Below are positions 1-9,217 of a DNA stretch of 64,000 nt, piece by piece (within the stretch, counting starts at the first letter, position 1; every line of letters begins with the position of its first letter). Below the pieces are notes generated by a model. The model saw only the letters and a list, made by a program, of their open reading frames with translations, was not told where the DNA came from and ran no database searches. Both the position numbers and the translations under genes were made by a program. Origin of the DNA: Curtobacterium sp. MCSS17_015 (GTDB taxonomy: Bacteria > Actinomycetota > Actinomycetes > Actinomycetales > Microbacteriaceae); the NCBI RefSeq assembly GCF_003234265.2, contig NZ_CP126256.1:62001-126000 (forward strand). The letters are read 5' to 3'.

Positions 1-1
1 C

Positions 2-673
2 GGGGTCCGCGACGGCATGGCCCGCGCGATCGCCGAGAACGACGGCCTCGACGTCGCGACCGAGCTGCAGGTGCTGTTCTCCACGCACTCGATCCCGTCG
101 ACCGACGCCGCCCGGTCCGGCCCCGACTACCGCGGCTTCGACGAGCACGGGGCGTACGAGGCGCAGCACCTCGCCGTCGGCGAGGTCGTCCTCGACCAGG
201 CCTGGGCGGAGCTGCTCGAGCAGCCCGAGCACGCGCACCTGCAGGGTACGTCGAAGCCCGCCTGGAAGCTCGTCTACCAGTCCCGCTCCGGCCCCCCGTC
301 GCAGCCGTGGCTCGAGCCCGACATCAACGACTACATGAACGAGGACCTCAAGGGCGGACCGACCCGCGCCGTCCTCATCGTGCCGCTCGGCTTCGTGAGC
401 GACCACATGGAGGTCATGTGGGACCTCGACGAGGAAGCCACCGAGACCGCCGGTGAGCTCGGCTTCTGGTCGCTCCGCACGCAGACGCCCGGCGTCGACC
501 CGGCCTACGTGTCCGGGCTCGTCGACCTGGTGCTCGAGCGCGTCAACGGCACGCCGAAGGTCGAGCGCCCGCACATGACCGACATCGGCCCCTGGTACGA
601 CGTGTGCCGTCCGGGGTGCTGCGAGAACGTGCGAGCGGGGTTCAAGCCCGCCGCCGCCGGCGTCGCCCCGTGA
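2..673 (+). CDS. hemH: Ferrochelatase (coproporphyrin ferrochelatase), 5' end missing
   Basis: C-terminal part of a ferrochelatase that inserts Fe2+ into a porphyrin, most likely coproporphyrin III as in the coproporphyrin-dependent haem pathway of actinobacteria. The frame is open from the window edge, so the start lies outside. Seen: the family segment VLFSTHSIPSTDA, with the catalytic-region His and Ser, and a late EVMWDLDEEA segment where the family has its conserved Glu-rich motif. Three cysteines fall in the last ~25 residues (DVCRPGCC), which fits the [2Fe-2S]-binding tail known in actinobacterial ferrochelatases, although the other ligand should lie elsewhere in the chain. The stop overlaps the hemC start by 4 bp (GTGA), so this is the first visible gene of the haem operon. 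Confidence 0.93.
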   Translation, partial: GVRDGMARAIAENDGLDVATELQVLFSTHSIPSTDAARSGPDYRGFDEHGAYEAQHLAVGEVVLDQAWAELLEQPEHAHLQGTSKPAWKLVYQSRSGPPSQPWLEPDINDYMNEDLKGGPTRAVLIVPLGFVSDHMEVMWDLDEEATETAGELGFWSLRTQTPGVDPAYVSGLVDLVLERVNGTPKVERPHMTDIGPWYDVCRPGCCENVRAGFKPAAAGVAP

Positions 674-1728
674 CCGACGGGCCGACTCCGATCCGCCTCG
701 GCACCCGAGCCAGCCGCCTGGCGGTCGCCCAGTCGCAGGACATCGCCGACCGACTGGCGAAGGCGTCCGGCCGACCGGTCGAACTCGTCACGGTGACGAG
801 CGAGGGCGACACGAACCGGGCCTCCCTGGCGTCCCTCGGCGGGACCGGCGTGTTCGCGTCGGCCCTGCGCGAGGCGCTCGTGGCGAACGAGGTCGACGTC
901 CTCGTGCACTCGCTCAAGGACCTGCCGACCGCGCCGTACCCGGGCCTGACCATCGGCGCGGTGCCGAAGCGTGCTGACGCCCGTGACGTCCTCGTCGCGC
1001 GGAACGGCGCGACGGTCGAGACCCTGCCCGAAGGAGCCAAGGTCGGCACCGGATCACCCCGCCGCGTGGCACAGCTCAAGGCGGACCGGCCCGACCTCGA
1101 CGTCGTGGACATCCGCGGCAACATCGACACCCGGCTCGCCCGTGTCGAGGACGACCTCGACGCCGTCGTGCTCGCCGCGGCCGGACTCGGACGGATCGGC
1201 CGGCTCGACGCCGCGACCGAGCTGCTCGACCTGGGCTTCTGGCCGAGCGCTCCCGGTCAGGGGGCCCTCGCCGTCGAGATCCGTGCCGACGAGGACGACC
1301 GGAACCTGCTCGCCGCGCTGCGGAAGATCGAGCACGCCCCGACCCGTCTGACCGTCACCGCCGAGCGTGAGGTGCTCGCGAAGCTCGAGGCCGGCTGCTC
1401 CGCCCCGATCGGTGCCACCGCGGTCGTCGACGCCGAGATGCTCCTCGTCTCGGCGACGGTTTACCGTCCCGACGGCTCCGAGTACCGGACGGCGTCCCAC
1501 GCGGCCGTGCTCGACGGATCCGCGCAGGACCGCCTCGACGAGGCCCTGGCCGTCGCCGACCGGGTCGCCGCCGAGCTCCTCGAGAACGGCGCCGCCGAGC
1601 TGGCCGACCTGTCGAGCTCCGCCGGGTCCGACTCGGCCGAGCACGACGCCGAGCACACCGTCGGCCCCGGCCTCGACACCCCCGGCACCGAGGGACCGTC
1701 CGACACGTCCGCCACCGCGACCGAGTAG
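670..1728 (+). CDS. hemC: Porphobilinogen deaminase (hydroxymethylbilane synthase)
   Basis: 352 residues. Joins four porphobilinogen molecules into hydroxymethylbilane in the cytoplasm. Seen: N-terminal IRLGTRASRLAVAQ, the SEGD segment, VHSLKDLP, GSPRRVAQL and the cofactor-binding cysteine in LEAGCSAPIGA (about residue 242), to which the dipyrromethane primer attaches. The chosen GTG at 670 overlaps the hemH stop and places the LGTRAS motif at the usual distance; the open frame upstream lies inside hemH. The C-terminus carries an extra acidic Ser/Thr/Asp-rich tail of about 40 residues (ELADLSSSAG onward) absent from E. coli HemC, probably disordered. Confidence 0.96.
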   Translation: MTDGPTPIRLGTRASRLAVAQSQDIADRLAKASGRPVELVTVTSEGDTNRASLASLGGTGVFASALREALVANEVDVLVHSLKDLPTAPYPGLTIGAVPKRADARDVLVARNGATVETLPEGAKVGTGSPRRVAQLKADRPDLDVVDIRGNIDTRLARVEDDLDAVVLAAAGLGRIGRLDAATELLDLGFWPSAPGQGALAVEIRADEDDRNLLAALRKIEHAPTRLTVTAEREVLAKLEAGCSAPIGATAVVDAEMLLVSATVYRPDGSEYRTASHAAVLDGSAQDRLDEALAVADRVAAELLENGAAELADLSSSAGSDSAEHDAEHTVGPGLDTPGTEGPSDTSATATE

Positions 1729-1780
1729 GGCGACGATCACCACGGACACCACGCGGGACGACACGACCGGGCACCGGCCC

Positions 1781-2629
1781 GTGGTCGTCGTCCCGCGCGG
1801 CGGCGCGTGGGGAGCACGGGTCGCCGCGGCGGCTCGGGCACGCGGGCTCGACCCGCGCATCGTCCCGCTCGTCACCGACGCGCCGCCGCTCGACGCCGGT
1901 CCCCTCGACCGGATGGTCGCGCGGCTCGCGGCCGGCCGCCCCTCCCCGGTTCCGGAATTCCGGAACCTCGAGGCGTCGGGTTCCGACATCGTGGAACCTC
2001 GACGACCCGCACGCGGCGAGTCGTCGCACCTCGACGGCACGGGTGACGGCCGAGCGAGCGACGACTGGCTCGTGGTGACCAGTGCGACCACCGTGCGGGT
2101 CCTCGCGGAACGCATGCCGGGCCTCCCGTCCGGGCTCCGCCTCGCCGCCGTCGGCGAGGCGACCGCCCGCGCTGCCCGCTCCGTCGGGTGGACCGTCGAC
2201 CTCGTGCCGGACGACCACTCCGCAGCCGGACTCGTGCGGGCACTCCCGGCGGACGCCCGACTCGTCCTGCACCCGCGCTCGGACCTCGCCGCCCCGACGC
2301 TCGTCGACGGTCTGCGTGCCCGGGGCATCGACGTGGAGGACGTGGTCGCGTACCGTACCGTCAGGACCGGCGACGAGCCGATCCCGACCGACCCGGTACC
2401 GGACGTCGTGCTCGTGACGAGCGGCAGCGTCGCCCGCGAAGTCGCTCGTCGACTCTCCCCCCTCGACCCCCGCACCCGGATCGCCTGCATCGGCCCCGGC
2501 ACTGCGGACGAGGCCCGCACCGCCGGACTGCCCGTGCACGTCGTCGCAGCCGACCGGTCCGCCGAAGCCCTCCTCGACGCCGTGGTCGAGACCCTCCCAC
2601 CCCACCCCGATCAGGAAGGTCACCCGTGA
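1781..2629 (+). CDS. hemD: Uroporphyrinogen-III synthase
   Basis: About 282 residues. Cyclises hydroxymethylbilane with D-ring inversion to uroporphyrinogen III. The family is weakly conserved. Here the call rests on the bilobal layout (VVVPRGGAWG opening; DWLVVTSATTVRVLAE; GLRLAAVGEATARA; DVVLVTSGSVAREV; IACIGPGTADEA) and on position between hemC and hemB. The GTG at 1781 is the first reasonable start after the hemC stop but has no clear Shine-Dalgarno sequence, so the start is uncertain by some 15 codons. An insertion-like segment around residues 55-90 (SPVPEFRN...DGRASD) is not typical. The stop overlaps the hemB GTG by 4 bp. Confidence 0.85.
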   Translation: MVVVPRGGAWGARVAAAARARGLDPRIVPLVTDAPPLDAGPLDRMVARLAAGRPSPVPEFRNLEASGSDIVEPRRPARGESSHLDGTGDGRASDDWLVVTSATTVRVLAERMPGLPSGLRLAAVGEATARAARSVGWTVDLVPDDHSAAGLVRALPADARLVLHPRSDLAAPTLVDGLRARGIDVEDVVAYRTVRTGDEPIPTDPVPDVVLVTSGSVAREVARRLSPLDPRTRIACIGPGTADEARTAGLPVHVVAADRSAEALLDAVVETLPPHPDQEGHP

Positions 2630-3681
2630 CTGGACGCTTCCCCCAGGTCCGCCCCCGCCGACTGCGCGCCACCCCCGCGATGCGTCGGCTCGTCGCCGAG
2701 ACCCGGCTCCACCCCGCCGAGCTCGTGCTGCCGATGTTCATCCGCGAAGGCGCCACCGACGCGATCGACATCACGAGCATGCCCGGGGTCCAGCAGCACT
2801 CCCTCGACTCGTTCCGCCGCGCGCTGAACGAGGCCGCCTCGGTCGGGATCGGCGGGGTGAACCTGTTCGGCGTCCCGCGGCACAAGGACGGGCAGGGGTC
2901 CGGCGCCACCGATCCGGACGGCATCCTCAACGTCGCGATCAGGGTGGCGAAGGAGGAGGTCGGCGACGCCCTCGTCGTGCAGTCCGACCTGTGCCTCGAC
3001 GAGTTCACCGACCACGGCCACTGCGGTGTCCTCGCCGCCGACGGGTCGGTCGACAACGACGCCACGCTGCTCCGATACCGGGACATGGCCGTCGCGCAGG
3101 CCGAGGCCGGCGCAGAACTCGTCTGCCTGAGCGGGATGATGGACGGCCAGATCGCCGCCGCCCGTGATGCCCTGGACCTGGCCGGGCACTCCGGCACGGC
3201 GCTCCTGGCGTACGCGGCGAAGTACGCGTCGGCGTTCTACGGGCCCTTCCGCGAGGCCGTCGCGAGCACGCTGCAGGGCGACCGCCGCACGTACCAGCTC
3301 GACTCCGGGAACGGGCGTGAAGGCCTCCGCGAGGTCGAGCAGGACATCGCCGAGGGCGCCGACATCGTCATGGTCAAGCCCGCAATGAGCTACCTCGACG
3401 TGCTCGCCCGCACCGCCGACGTGTCGACCGTGCCCGTCTGGGCGTACCAGATCTCCGGCGAGTACGCGATGATCACCGCCGCCGCCCAGAACGGCTGGAT
3501 CGACCGGGACGCCGCCGCCATGGAGGCCCTCATCGGCATCAAGCGCGCCGGTGCCGACGCGATCCTCACCTACTTCGCGGTCGACATCGCCCGCAAGCTC
3601 AACGACGAAGCGGGACTGCGCACCTCGGGCAGCTCCGCGGACGTCGCCGGCATCGCCCCGACCGGGAAGGCCCCCGAATGA
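2626..3681 (+). CDS. hemB: Delta-aminolevulinic acid dehydratase (porphobilinogen synthase)
   Basis: 351 residues. Condenses two 5-aminolevulinate molecules to porphobilinogen. Seen: the N-terminal [18 protein letters not shown], the metal-site segment [14 protein letters not shown], the lysine region [19 protein letters not shown] and the Schiff-base lysine in [12 protein letters not shown]. In the metal-site segment the CxC...C cysteine triad of zinc enzymes is CxD...C, a mixed site, so the metal type cannot be stated with certainty. The GTG start at 2626 overlaps the hemD stop, and the stop overlaps the hemL ATG, so translation is probably coupled along the operon. Confidence 0.97.
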   Translation: MTGRFPQVRPRRLRATPAMRRLVAETRLHPAELVLPMFIREGATDAIDITSMPGVQQHSLDSFRRALNEAASVGIGGVNLFGVPRHKDGQGSGATDPDGILNVAIRVAKEEVGDALVVQSDLCLDEFTDHGHCGVLAADGSVDNDATLLRYRDMAVAQAEAGAELVCLSGMMDGQIAAARDALDLAGHSGTALLAYAAKYASAFYGPFREAVASTLQGDRRTYQLDSGNGREGLREVEQDIAEGADIVMVKPAMSYLDVLARTADVSTVPVWAYQISGEYAMITAAAQNGWIDRDAAAMEALIGIKRAGADAILTYFAVDIARKLNDEAGLRTSGSSADVAGIAPTGKAPE

Positions 3682-5021
3682 CCTCGACGACGACCACGAA
3701 CGACCAACTGTTCGGTCGTGCGAAGAACAGCATCCCGGGCGGGGTGAACTCCCCGGTCCGTGCCTACGGGTCGGTCGGCGGGACCCCGCGCTTCCTGGTG
3801 TCCGCGAAGGGCGCCACCGTCACCGACGCCGAGGGCCGCGAGTACGTCGACCTCGTCGCGTCCTGGGGCCCGGCGATCCTCGGGCATGCACACCCCGGCA
3901 CGGTCGAGGCCGTGCAGCAGGCGGCGGCCCGCGGGCTGTCCTTCGGGGCCTCCACCCCGGGCGAGACCGAACTGGCCGAGCTGGTCAAGCAGCGGGTGCA
4001 GGTGGACGGCGACGGCCCCATCGAGAAGATCCGCATGGTGTCGACCGGCACCGAGGCCACGATGACCGCCATCCGCCTGGCCCGCGGCTACACCGGCCGG
4101 GACCTGCTCGTGAAGTTCGCCGGGCACTACCACGGGCACTCGGACTCGCTCCTGGCCGAGGCCGGCTCGGGTGTGGCCACGCTGGCGCTCCCCGGCAGTG
4201 CGGGCATCACCGCCGAGACCGCCGCGCAGACGCTGGTGCTGCCGTACAACGACCTGGACGCCGTGCGCCGCGCCTTCGACGAGCACTCGGAGCGCATCGC
4301 TGCCGTGATCGTCGAGGGCGCCCCCGCGAACATGGGCGTCCTCGCCCCGGAGCGCGGGTTCAACCGGGCGCTGGCGCAGACCACGCAGTCGCACGGCGCA
4401 CTGCTCATCGTCGACGAGGTCCTGACCGGCTTCCGTGTCGGGCCGGCCGGCTGGTGGGGGCTCGAGGCCGACGGCACCGTGCCCGACGGGACGGGGTGGA
4501 AGCCCGACCTCGTCACGTACGGCAAGGTCATCGGCGGTGGCATGCCGCTCGCCGCGCTCGGTGGTCGGCGTGAGGTCATGGACTTCCTCGCCCCGCTCGG
4601 CCCCGTGTACCAGGCGGGTACGCTGTCCGGGAACCCGCTCGCGGTCGCCGCGGGCATCGCCACGCTCCGGGCCGCGACCCCAGAGGTGTACGCGCACCTC
4701 GACCGCACGGCGGACGTGATCTCCCGGGCCACGAGCGAGGCGCTGTCGGCCGAGGGTGTCGCGCACACTGTGCAGTACGCCGGGAACCTGTTCTCGTTCG
4801 CGTTCCTGGACACTCCGCCGCGGAACTACGACGACGTCCGCGCGCAGGAGGCGTTCCGGTACGCGGCGTTCTTCCACAGCATGCTCGACTCCGGGGTGAC
4901 CCTGCCGCCGAGCGTGTACGAGGCGTGGTTCCTCACCGCCGCACACGACGAGCGCGCGGTGTCGCAGATCCTCGACGCGCTGCCGGCTGCCGCGAAGGCG
5001 GCGGCTGCCGCGACGGAGTAG
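3678..5021 (+). CDS. hemL: Glutamate-1-semialdehyde 2,1-aminomutase
   Basis: 447 residues. PLP enzyme that converts glutamate-1-semialdehyde to 5-aminolevulinate, the entry step of the C5 haem pathway. Seen: [20 protein letters not shown] at the N-terminus, [20 protein letters not shown] for cofactor phosphate binding, [21 protein letters not shown] with the PLP-pyridine Asp, and the PLP lysine in [16 protein letters not shown]. The ATG overlaps the hemB stop (ATGA). Last gene of the haem operon, followed by a terminator hairpin. Confidence 0.97.
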   Translation: MTSTTTTNDQLFGRAKNSIPGGVNSPVRAYGSVGGTPRFLVSAKGATVTDAEGREYVDLVASWGPAILGHAHPGTVEAVQQAAARGLSFGASTPGETELAELVKQRVQVDGDGPIEKIRMVSTGTEATMTAIRLARGYTGRDLLVKFAGHYHGHSDSLLAEAGSGVATLALPGSAGITAETAAQTLVLPYNDLDAVRRAFDEHSERIAAVIVEGAPANMGVLAPERGFNRALAQTTQSHGALLIVDEVLTGFRVGPAGWWGLEADGTVPDGTGWKPDLVTYGKVIGGGMPLAALGGRREVMDFLAPLGPVYQAGTLSGNPLAVAAGIATLRAATPEVYAHLDRTADVISRATSEALSAEGVAHTVQYAGNLFSFAFLDTPPRNYDDVRAQEAFRYAAFFHSMLDSGVTLPPSVYEAWFLTAAHDERAVSQILDALPAAAKAAAAATE

Positions 5022-5029
5022 CCGGACGG

Positions 5030-5073
5030 CGGACGGGAGGCGGGGGTCCGAACGGGGCCGCGCCTCCCGTCCG
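5030..5073. terminator. Hairpin between hemL and the convergent ABC gene
   Basis: Perfect 13-bp stem, CGGACGGGAGGCG (5030-5042) with CGCCTCCCGTCCG (5061-5073), and an 18-nt loop starting 8 bp after the hemL stop. There is no strong U-tract, as is usual in high-GC actinobacteria. It sits between convergent genes, so it may work for both. Positions 5074-5262 beyond it hold nothing I can recognise. Confidence 0.7.
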
Positions 5074-5262
5074 TTCGTCTGTGGCGAGCGCGAGACGCCT
5101 GCGTCTGCCCGCGACACCGGCGTCTGCCCGCGGTGCCGCCGAGTGCGCGGGACGCCGCCGTGTTCGGCAGCGTCTGGCGATGGAGGCTGCGTCGTTCGCT
5201 GACGGGGGGCGTCTCGCGGCCGCGCGACGATCGCGTCCGGGCCAGCCGGGAGGCCCCGCAGC

Positions 5263-6048
5263 CTAGTCCGCGCGGCGCGCGTGCCAGCGCCCACCGCTCC
5301 GCTCGACGGCGAGCGGGAAGTCGAACGCGGCCGACACCAGCGCCGAGGTGATGACCTCGTCCGCCGGCCCCTGCGCCACGACGCCCCCGTCCCGCAGGAG
5401 CATCGCGTGCGAGGTCGAGGCCGGTAGGTCCTCCAGGTGGTGGGTGACCATCACACTGCCGAGCCCCGGCTGTCGGATGCGCAGCGCGTCGACGGTCTCG
5501 AGCAGGTGCTCACGCGCGGCGACGTCGAGCCCCGTCGCGGGTTCGTCGAGCAGCAGCAGCCGCGGGTCGGACATCAGCGCCCGGGCGATGAGCGCACGTC
5601 CCCGTTCACCCTGGGACAGCACCGGCCAGCGGGCGTCCCGGCGCGCGGTGAGTCCGACGTCGGCGACGTGCTGCTCGGCTCGTGCGACGTCGGCCGCGGT
5701 CGGCTCCCACCGCGTCATGAGGTCGGTCGTCCCCGTGCGCCCGGTCAGCACGGTCTCGAGGACGGTCAGCGGTGACAGCATCCGGTGTCGAGGGTCGACG
5801 TGCCCGATGTGCTCGCGGAGTTCGCGGACGTCGACGCGGCCGAGCTGCCGGCCGAGCACCTCGACGTGTCCGGCCGTCGGGTGTCCGGTGGCACCGAGGA
5901 CCGCGAGCAGGGTCGACTTGCCGGCACCGTTCGACCCGAGCAGTGCCCAGTGCTCCCCGCTGCGGACGGTGAGGTCCACGTCGTGGAGCAGGTCGCGCCC
6001 GCTGCGGGTGACGCGGAGGCCGGAGGCGCGGAGGAGGACGTCGGTCAC
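5263..6048 (-). CDS. ABC transporter ATP-binding protein
   Basis: About 261 residues. Single nucleotide-binding domain: Walker A LGSNGAGKSTLLAVLG (residues ~30-45), the ABC signature degenerated to LSQGERGRALIARAL, Walker B RLLLLDEPATGLD, and the switch His in VMVTHHLEDLP. The pattern resembles the ModF/YlmA type of stand-alone ABC ATPases more than a sugar importer. No permease is adjacent, so the substrate is unknown. A GTG at 6048 (protein VTDVLLRAS) is chosen because GAGGATGGAG lies just upstream; a GTG at 6069 would add 7 residues. Confidence 0.85.
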   Translation of the reverse strand: MTDVLLRASGLRVTRSGRDLLHDVDLTVRSGEHWALLGSNGAGKSTLLAVLGATGHPTAGHVEVLGRQLGRVDVRELREHIGHVDPRHRMLSPLTVLETVLTGRTGTTDLMTRWEPTAADVARAEQHVADVGLTARRDARWPVLSQGERGRALIARALMSDPRLLLLDEPATGLDVAAREHLLETVDALRIRQPGLGSVMVTHHLEDLPASTSHAMLLRDGGVVAQGPADEVITSALVSAAFDFPLAVERSGGRWHARRAD

Positions 6049-6070
6049 GTCTCCATCCTCGCGCAACACG

Positions 6071-6107
6071 CAGGACGGCCCGGCCAGGGGGTGGCGGGGC
6101 CGTCCTG
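6071..6107 (-). terminator. Terminator hairpin downstream of the GntR gene
   Basis: CAGGACGGCCC (6071-6081) pairs perfectly with GGGCCGTCCTG (6097-6107), an 11-bp stem with a 15-nt loop. It lies 33 bp beyond the stop of the leftward GntR gene and just before the ABC gene start. Confidence 0.65.
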
Positions 6108-6139
6108 GTCGTCAGCGGGGCCGACCGGTCGTCGTCGGA

Positions 6140-6817
6140 TCAGGCCTCTGCGGCCTTCGCCGCCCGTGCCGTGGCGAGGTGCTCGGCCATCGCGCGGCCG
6201 AGTCCGCGGACGAGGGCACCACCGGCTTCGCCGTCCCGGCCCTTCGCCGCGGCACGGAAGCCGTCGAGGGCCTGCGCGACGTCCCAGAAGACGAACTCCG
6301 GCTCGCCGATGCGGACGAACTTCGCGCGGTTGAGCAGGGACTCGCTCGTCTTCACGAGCAGGTCGTTGCCGGACTTGGCGACCATGAACGCGATCGCCTC
6401 GTCGATGTCGTCGTTGAGGGCGCGGTCCTCGGCCTCGGCGTGCGCGCGCATGTCGTCGAGGAGCTTCCCGAACGCCTTGACGTCGGCGTCCTCGAAGCGG
6501 GGGAACGACCAGCGGGCGGCGAGCTCACCGATGCCGAACAGCATCTGGAAGGCGTCGTCGTACTGCTCGGCGGTGGGGGAGGCGACGCGGGTGTAGCGGT
6601 TCGCCTCCATCTCGACCAGGCCGTAGTCGACGAGCTTGGCGATCGCCTCGCGGATGGGGGTGCGACTCACCCCGAGCCAGGCGACGAGCTCGTCGTCGTT
6701 GAGGCGCTCCCCGGCCTGCAGGGTGCCGTCCTGGATGGCGGCGAGCATCTTCTCGAGGACGACGTCGCGGAGGAGCTTCCGGGGCGAGTTCTCGACGGTC
6801 GACTTGGGTACCGGCAT
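6140..6817 (-). CDS. GntR-family transcriptional regulator (FadR/FCD-like)
   Basis: About 225 residues. N-terminal winged helix-turn-helix with the GntR signature: LLRDVVLEKMLAAIQDGTLQ, GERLNDDELVAWLGVSRTPI, REAIAKLVDYGLVE (residues ~12-70). A helical effector-binding domain follows, but the FCD metal-binding histidines are not obvious. The ATG at 6817 is preferred over the one at 6832 because GGAGGAG lies 6 nt before it. Target and effector are unknown. It stands alone with its own promoter region to the right (6818-6990). Confidence 0.88.
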   Translation of the reverse strand: MPVPKSTVENSPRKLLRDVVLEKMLAAIQDGTLQAGERLNDDELVAWLGVSRTPIREAIAKLVDYGLVEMEANRYTRVASPTAEQYDDAFQMLFGIGELAARWSFPRFEDADVKAFGKLLDDMRAHAEAEDRALNDDIDEAIAFMVAKSGNDLLVKTSESLLNRAKFVRIGEPEFVFWDVAQALDGFRAAAKGRDGEAGGALVRGLGRAMAEHLATARAAKAAEA

Positions 6818-6869
6818 CCGGGTCTCCTCCATGAAGGTGTTCGGTACTCAAATCCTAACGTGACATTGT

Positions 6870-6881
6870 GCAAACGCTTGC
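6870..6881. promoter_or_regulatory. Possible operator in the GntR upstream region
   Basis: GCAAACGCTTGC is a near-palindrome (arms GCAA/TTGC, core ACGC) about 50 bp upstream of the GntR start. It looks like a LacI/CcpA-style half-site pair, but no such regulator is adjacent. This is a pattern only. The rest of 6882-6990 is G/C-rich and ends in a small CCGGG-AGG-CCCGG hairpin beyond the acuI stop. Confidence 0.25.
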
Positions 6882-6990
6882 TAAGGAGCGGGCACAGGAG
6901 CGGGAGTCGGCGCCGCCGCCCGTGTCCGCCCGGGTGCTGGCAGACGTAGCCCTGTCGGCACTGCCGGCCCTGCCGGCCGGGAGGCCCGGA

Positions 6991-7968
6991 TCACCGCGTG
7001 ACGTCGACCACCGTTCGCCCGTGCACCCGTCCGGCGACGACCTCCGCGCCGACCTCGATCGCCTCGGCGAGGCTGACCGTGCGGGTCACCGCCCGGAGCA
7101 GCGCCGGGTCGAGGTCCGTCGCGAGCCGCGCCCAGGCCCGCTGTCGCAGGTCGAGCGGCGCCGCGACCGAGTCGATGCCGAGCAGGGACACCCCGCGGAG
7201 GATGAACGGCAGCACCGTCGTCGGCAGCGCGGTGTCCTGCGCCAACCCGCACGCCGTGACCGCGCCGCCGTACTGCGTCGCCGCGAGGACGTTCGCGAGG
7301 GTCGCACCGCCGACACTGTCGACCGCGCCGGCCCACACCGCGCGCTGCATCGGCTTGCCCGGCTCGGCGAACTGCGAACGGTCGACGACGTCCGCCGCGC
7401 CGAGGGCCCGGAGCGATTCGTCGTTCTCCGGTCGCCCGGTCGACGCGGTCACCCGGTACCCCCGGGCCGCGAGCAGGGCGATCGCCACCGTGCCGACCCC
7501 GCCCGAAGCCCCGGTCACCAGGACCGGCCCGTCCTCGGGGGCGACTCCGCGCTCGAGCGCCAGGACGCTGAGCATCGCGGTGAACCCGGCCGTGCCGATC
7601 GCTGCCGCCAGGTCGTCGTCGATCGCGTCCGGCAGCGACACGAGCGCGTCCACCGGGACCACGCACTGCTCCGCCCATCCGCCGTGCCGGGACTCGCCCG
7701 CACCCGCGCCGGTGAGGACCACGCGATCGCCGACCGCCGCGTCCTGCACGTTCGGTCCGACCGCGGCGACGGCGCCGACCACGTCGATGCCGGGCACGAG
7801 CGGGTCGGTCCGCACGACGCCGGGGTCGCCGGCGACGGCCAGTCCGTCCTTGTAGTTGACGCTCGACCGCGCGACGGTGACCAGGGCCTCCCGATCGCCG
7901 GGCGCAGGCAGGTCGACGTCGGTGACGGTGGGAGCGGCGGAACGGGACACGAGGACGGCGCGGGTCAT
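6991..7968 (-). CDS. acuI: AcuI/YhdH-family zinc-independent quinone oxidoreductase (acrylyl-CoA reductase-like)
   Basis: 325 residues. Medium-chain dehydrogenase/reductase without zinc ligands, predicted to be an NADPH-dependent reductase acting on acrylyl-CoA or related enoyl substrates. Seen: SSVNYKDGLAVAGDPGVVRT (the family NYKD motif), PLVPGIDVVGAV, HGGWAEQ, the nucleotide-binding VLVTGASGGVGTVAIALL and DSVGGATLANVL. Whether acrylyl-CoA is the true substrate cannot be told. It follows pfkA on the same strand after a 67-bp gap and may share transcription. It is flanked by 17-bp inverted copies of a CCGGGCCTCCCGG element. Confidence 0.88.
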   Translation of the reverse strand: MTRAVLVSRSAAPTVTDVDLPAPGDREALVTVARSSVNYKDGLAVAGDPGVVRTDPLVPGIDVVGAVAAVGPNVQDAAVGDRVVLTGAGAGESRHGGWAEQCVVPVDALVSLPDAIDDDLAAAIGTAGFTAMLSVLALERGVAPEDGPVLVTGASGGVGTVAIALLAARGYRVTASTGRPENDESLRALGAADVVDRSQFAEPGKPMQRAVWAGAVDSVGGATLANVLAATQYGGAVTACGLAQDTALPTTVLPFILRGVSLLGIDSVAAPLDLRQRAWARLATDLDPALLRAVTRTVSLAEAIEVGAEVVAGRVHGRTVVDVTR

Positions 7969-8035
7969 GGGCGCGACGCTACCCCGGGCCTCCCGGCCGG
8001 GCGCGGCGGGCGCAGCCGCCCTCGACCATCCGCGC

Positions 8036-9064
8036 TCAGCCGAACATGATGGCGGCTTCGTCGTACCGGTCCTGCGGCACGGTCTTCAGCTCGCCGAGCG
8101 CGTCCTCGAAGGAGACGTGCACGATCTCGGTGCCCTTGAGGGCGACCATCCGGCCCCAGCGCTCCTCGACGACGGCGTCGATCGCCGCCAGGCCGAGCCG
8201 GGTGGAGAGCACCCGGTCGTAGGCCGTGGGGGTGCCGCCACGCTGGATGTGCCCCAGGGTCGTCGCGCGGGTCTCGATGCCCGTCATCTCCTCGATGAGC
8301 GGGGCGAGGCGCTCGCCGATGCCGCCCAGCCGGGGTCGACCGAACGCGTCGAGGCCGCGCTCGGTGTGGGCGGTGTCCTCGTGGTCGGGGACGAAGCCCT
8401 CTGCGACGACGACGAGGGGTGCCCGGCCGCGGTCGTAGGCGGCCTGGACCCACTCGGCGATCTGTGCGAGCGAGGTCTTCTGCTCCGGGATGAGGATCGC
8501 GTGCGCACCCGCTGCCATGCCCGAGTGGAGGGCGATCCAACCGACGTGGCGGCCCATGACCTCGGCGACCATGCAGCGCGAGTGGGATTCACCGGTCGTG
8601 CGGAGGCGGTCCATCGCCTCGGTCGCGATCGCCACCGCCGTGTCGAAGCCGAACGTGTAGTCCGTGGCACCGAGGTCGTTGTCGACCGTCTTCGGGACGC
8701 CGACGATCTTCAGGCCCGCGTCGGTCAGGCGCTTCGCAGCGGCCAGCGTCCCCTCGCCGCCGATCGCGACGATGGCGTCGATGCCGTGCCGCTCCAGCGT
8801 CGCGGTGATGTTCTCGACGCCGCCGTGCGGGCCCTCGAAGGGGTTCGTCCGGCTCGTGCCGAGGATCGTCCCACCCTGCTTCGCGATGCCCTGGATGTCC
8901 TTGCGCCCGAGCGGCACGATGTCGCCCTCGACCACACCCCGCCAGCCGTCGCGGAAGCCGACGAACTCGTGGCCGTGGATCGCGATGCCCTTGAGCACGA
9001 TGGCCCGGATGACCGCGTTGAGACCGGGGCAGTCGCCGCCGGAGGTGAGGATGCCGATGCGCAT
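8036..9064 (-). CDS. pfkA: 6-phosphofructokinase (group III)
   Basis: 342 residues. Phosphorylates fructose 6-phosphate in glycolysis. Seen: ILTSGGDCPGLNAVIRA, GGEGTLAAA, the catalytic loop PKTVDNDL, MGRHVGWIA, EGFVPDHED and LGHIQRGGTPTA. Gly at the position matching E. coli Gly104 (GGEGT rather than GGEDT) argues for ATP rather than pyrophosphate, while the Lys of PKT (E. coli Gly124) is typical of group III/pyrophosphate enzymes. This mixed pattern is known in actinobacterial ATP-PFKs. ATG at 9064 with GGAAGTCC-type upstream sequence. Confidence 0.95.
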   Translation of the reverse strand: MRIGILTSGGDCPGLNAVIRAIVLKGIAIHGHEFVGFRDGWRGVVEGDIVPLGRKDIQGIAKQGGTILGTSRTNPFEGPHGGVENITATLERHGIDAIVAIGGEGTLAAAKRLTDAGLKIVGVPKTVDNDLGATDYTFGFDTAVAIATEAMDRLRTTGESHSRCMVAEVMGRHVGWIALHSGMAAGAHAILIPEQKTSLAQIAEWVQAAYDRGRAPLVVVAEGFVPDHEDTAHTERGLDAFGRPRLGGIGERLAPLIEEMTGIETRATTLGHIQRGGTPTAYDRVLSTRLGLAAIDAVVEERWGRMVALKGTEIVHVSFEDALGELKTVPQDRYDEAAIMFG

Positions 9065-9217
9065 GGAGAGGACTTCCGATGTCGGGTTCGGTGGACCCCC
9101 TCATCATGGCGGACGCGGCTCCGGGATCGCCATGCTGTGACCGGCGGTTGTGGACGACCGCCGGTGATGCCGCCCGCGACGGTCACCGGTGTCCGTGCCG
9201 ACGCTTACGATCCCTGC

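Noticed and set aside
5348-6949. Plus-strand open frame over the ABC and GntR genes
   Set aside because: Both genes on the minus strand have clear family motifs and ribosome sites; the plus translation has none.
6973-8000. Inverted repeats around the acuI-like gene considered as insertion-sequence ends
   Set aside because: No transposase, no target-site duplication, and the same element occurs singly in other spacers, so terminator or dispersed repeat is simpler.
8036-9064. Phosphofructokinase considered as pyrophosphate-dependent
   Set aside because: Although the PKT motif is present, the GGEGT glycine argues for ATP; the mixed pattern is known in actinobacterial ATP enzymes.
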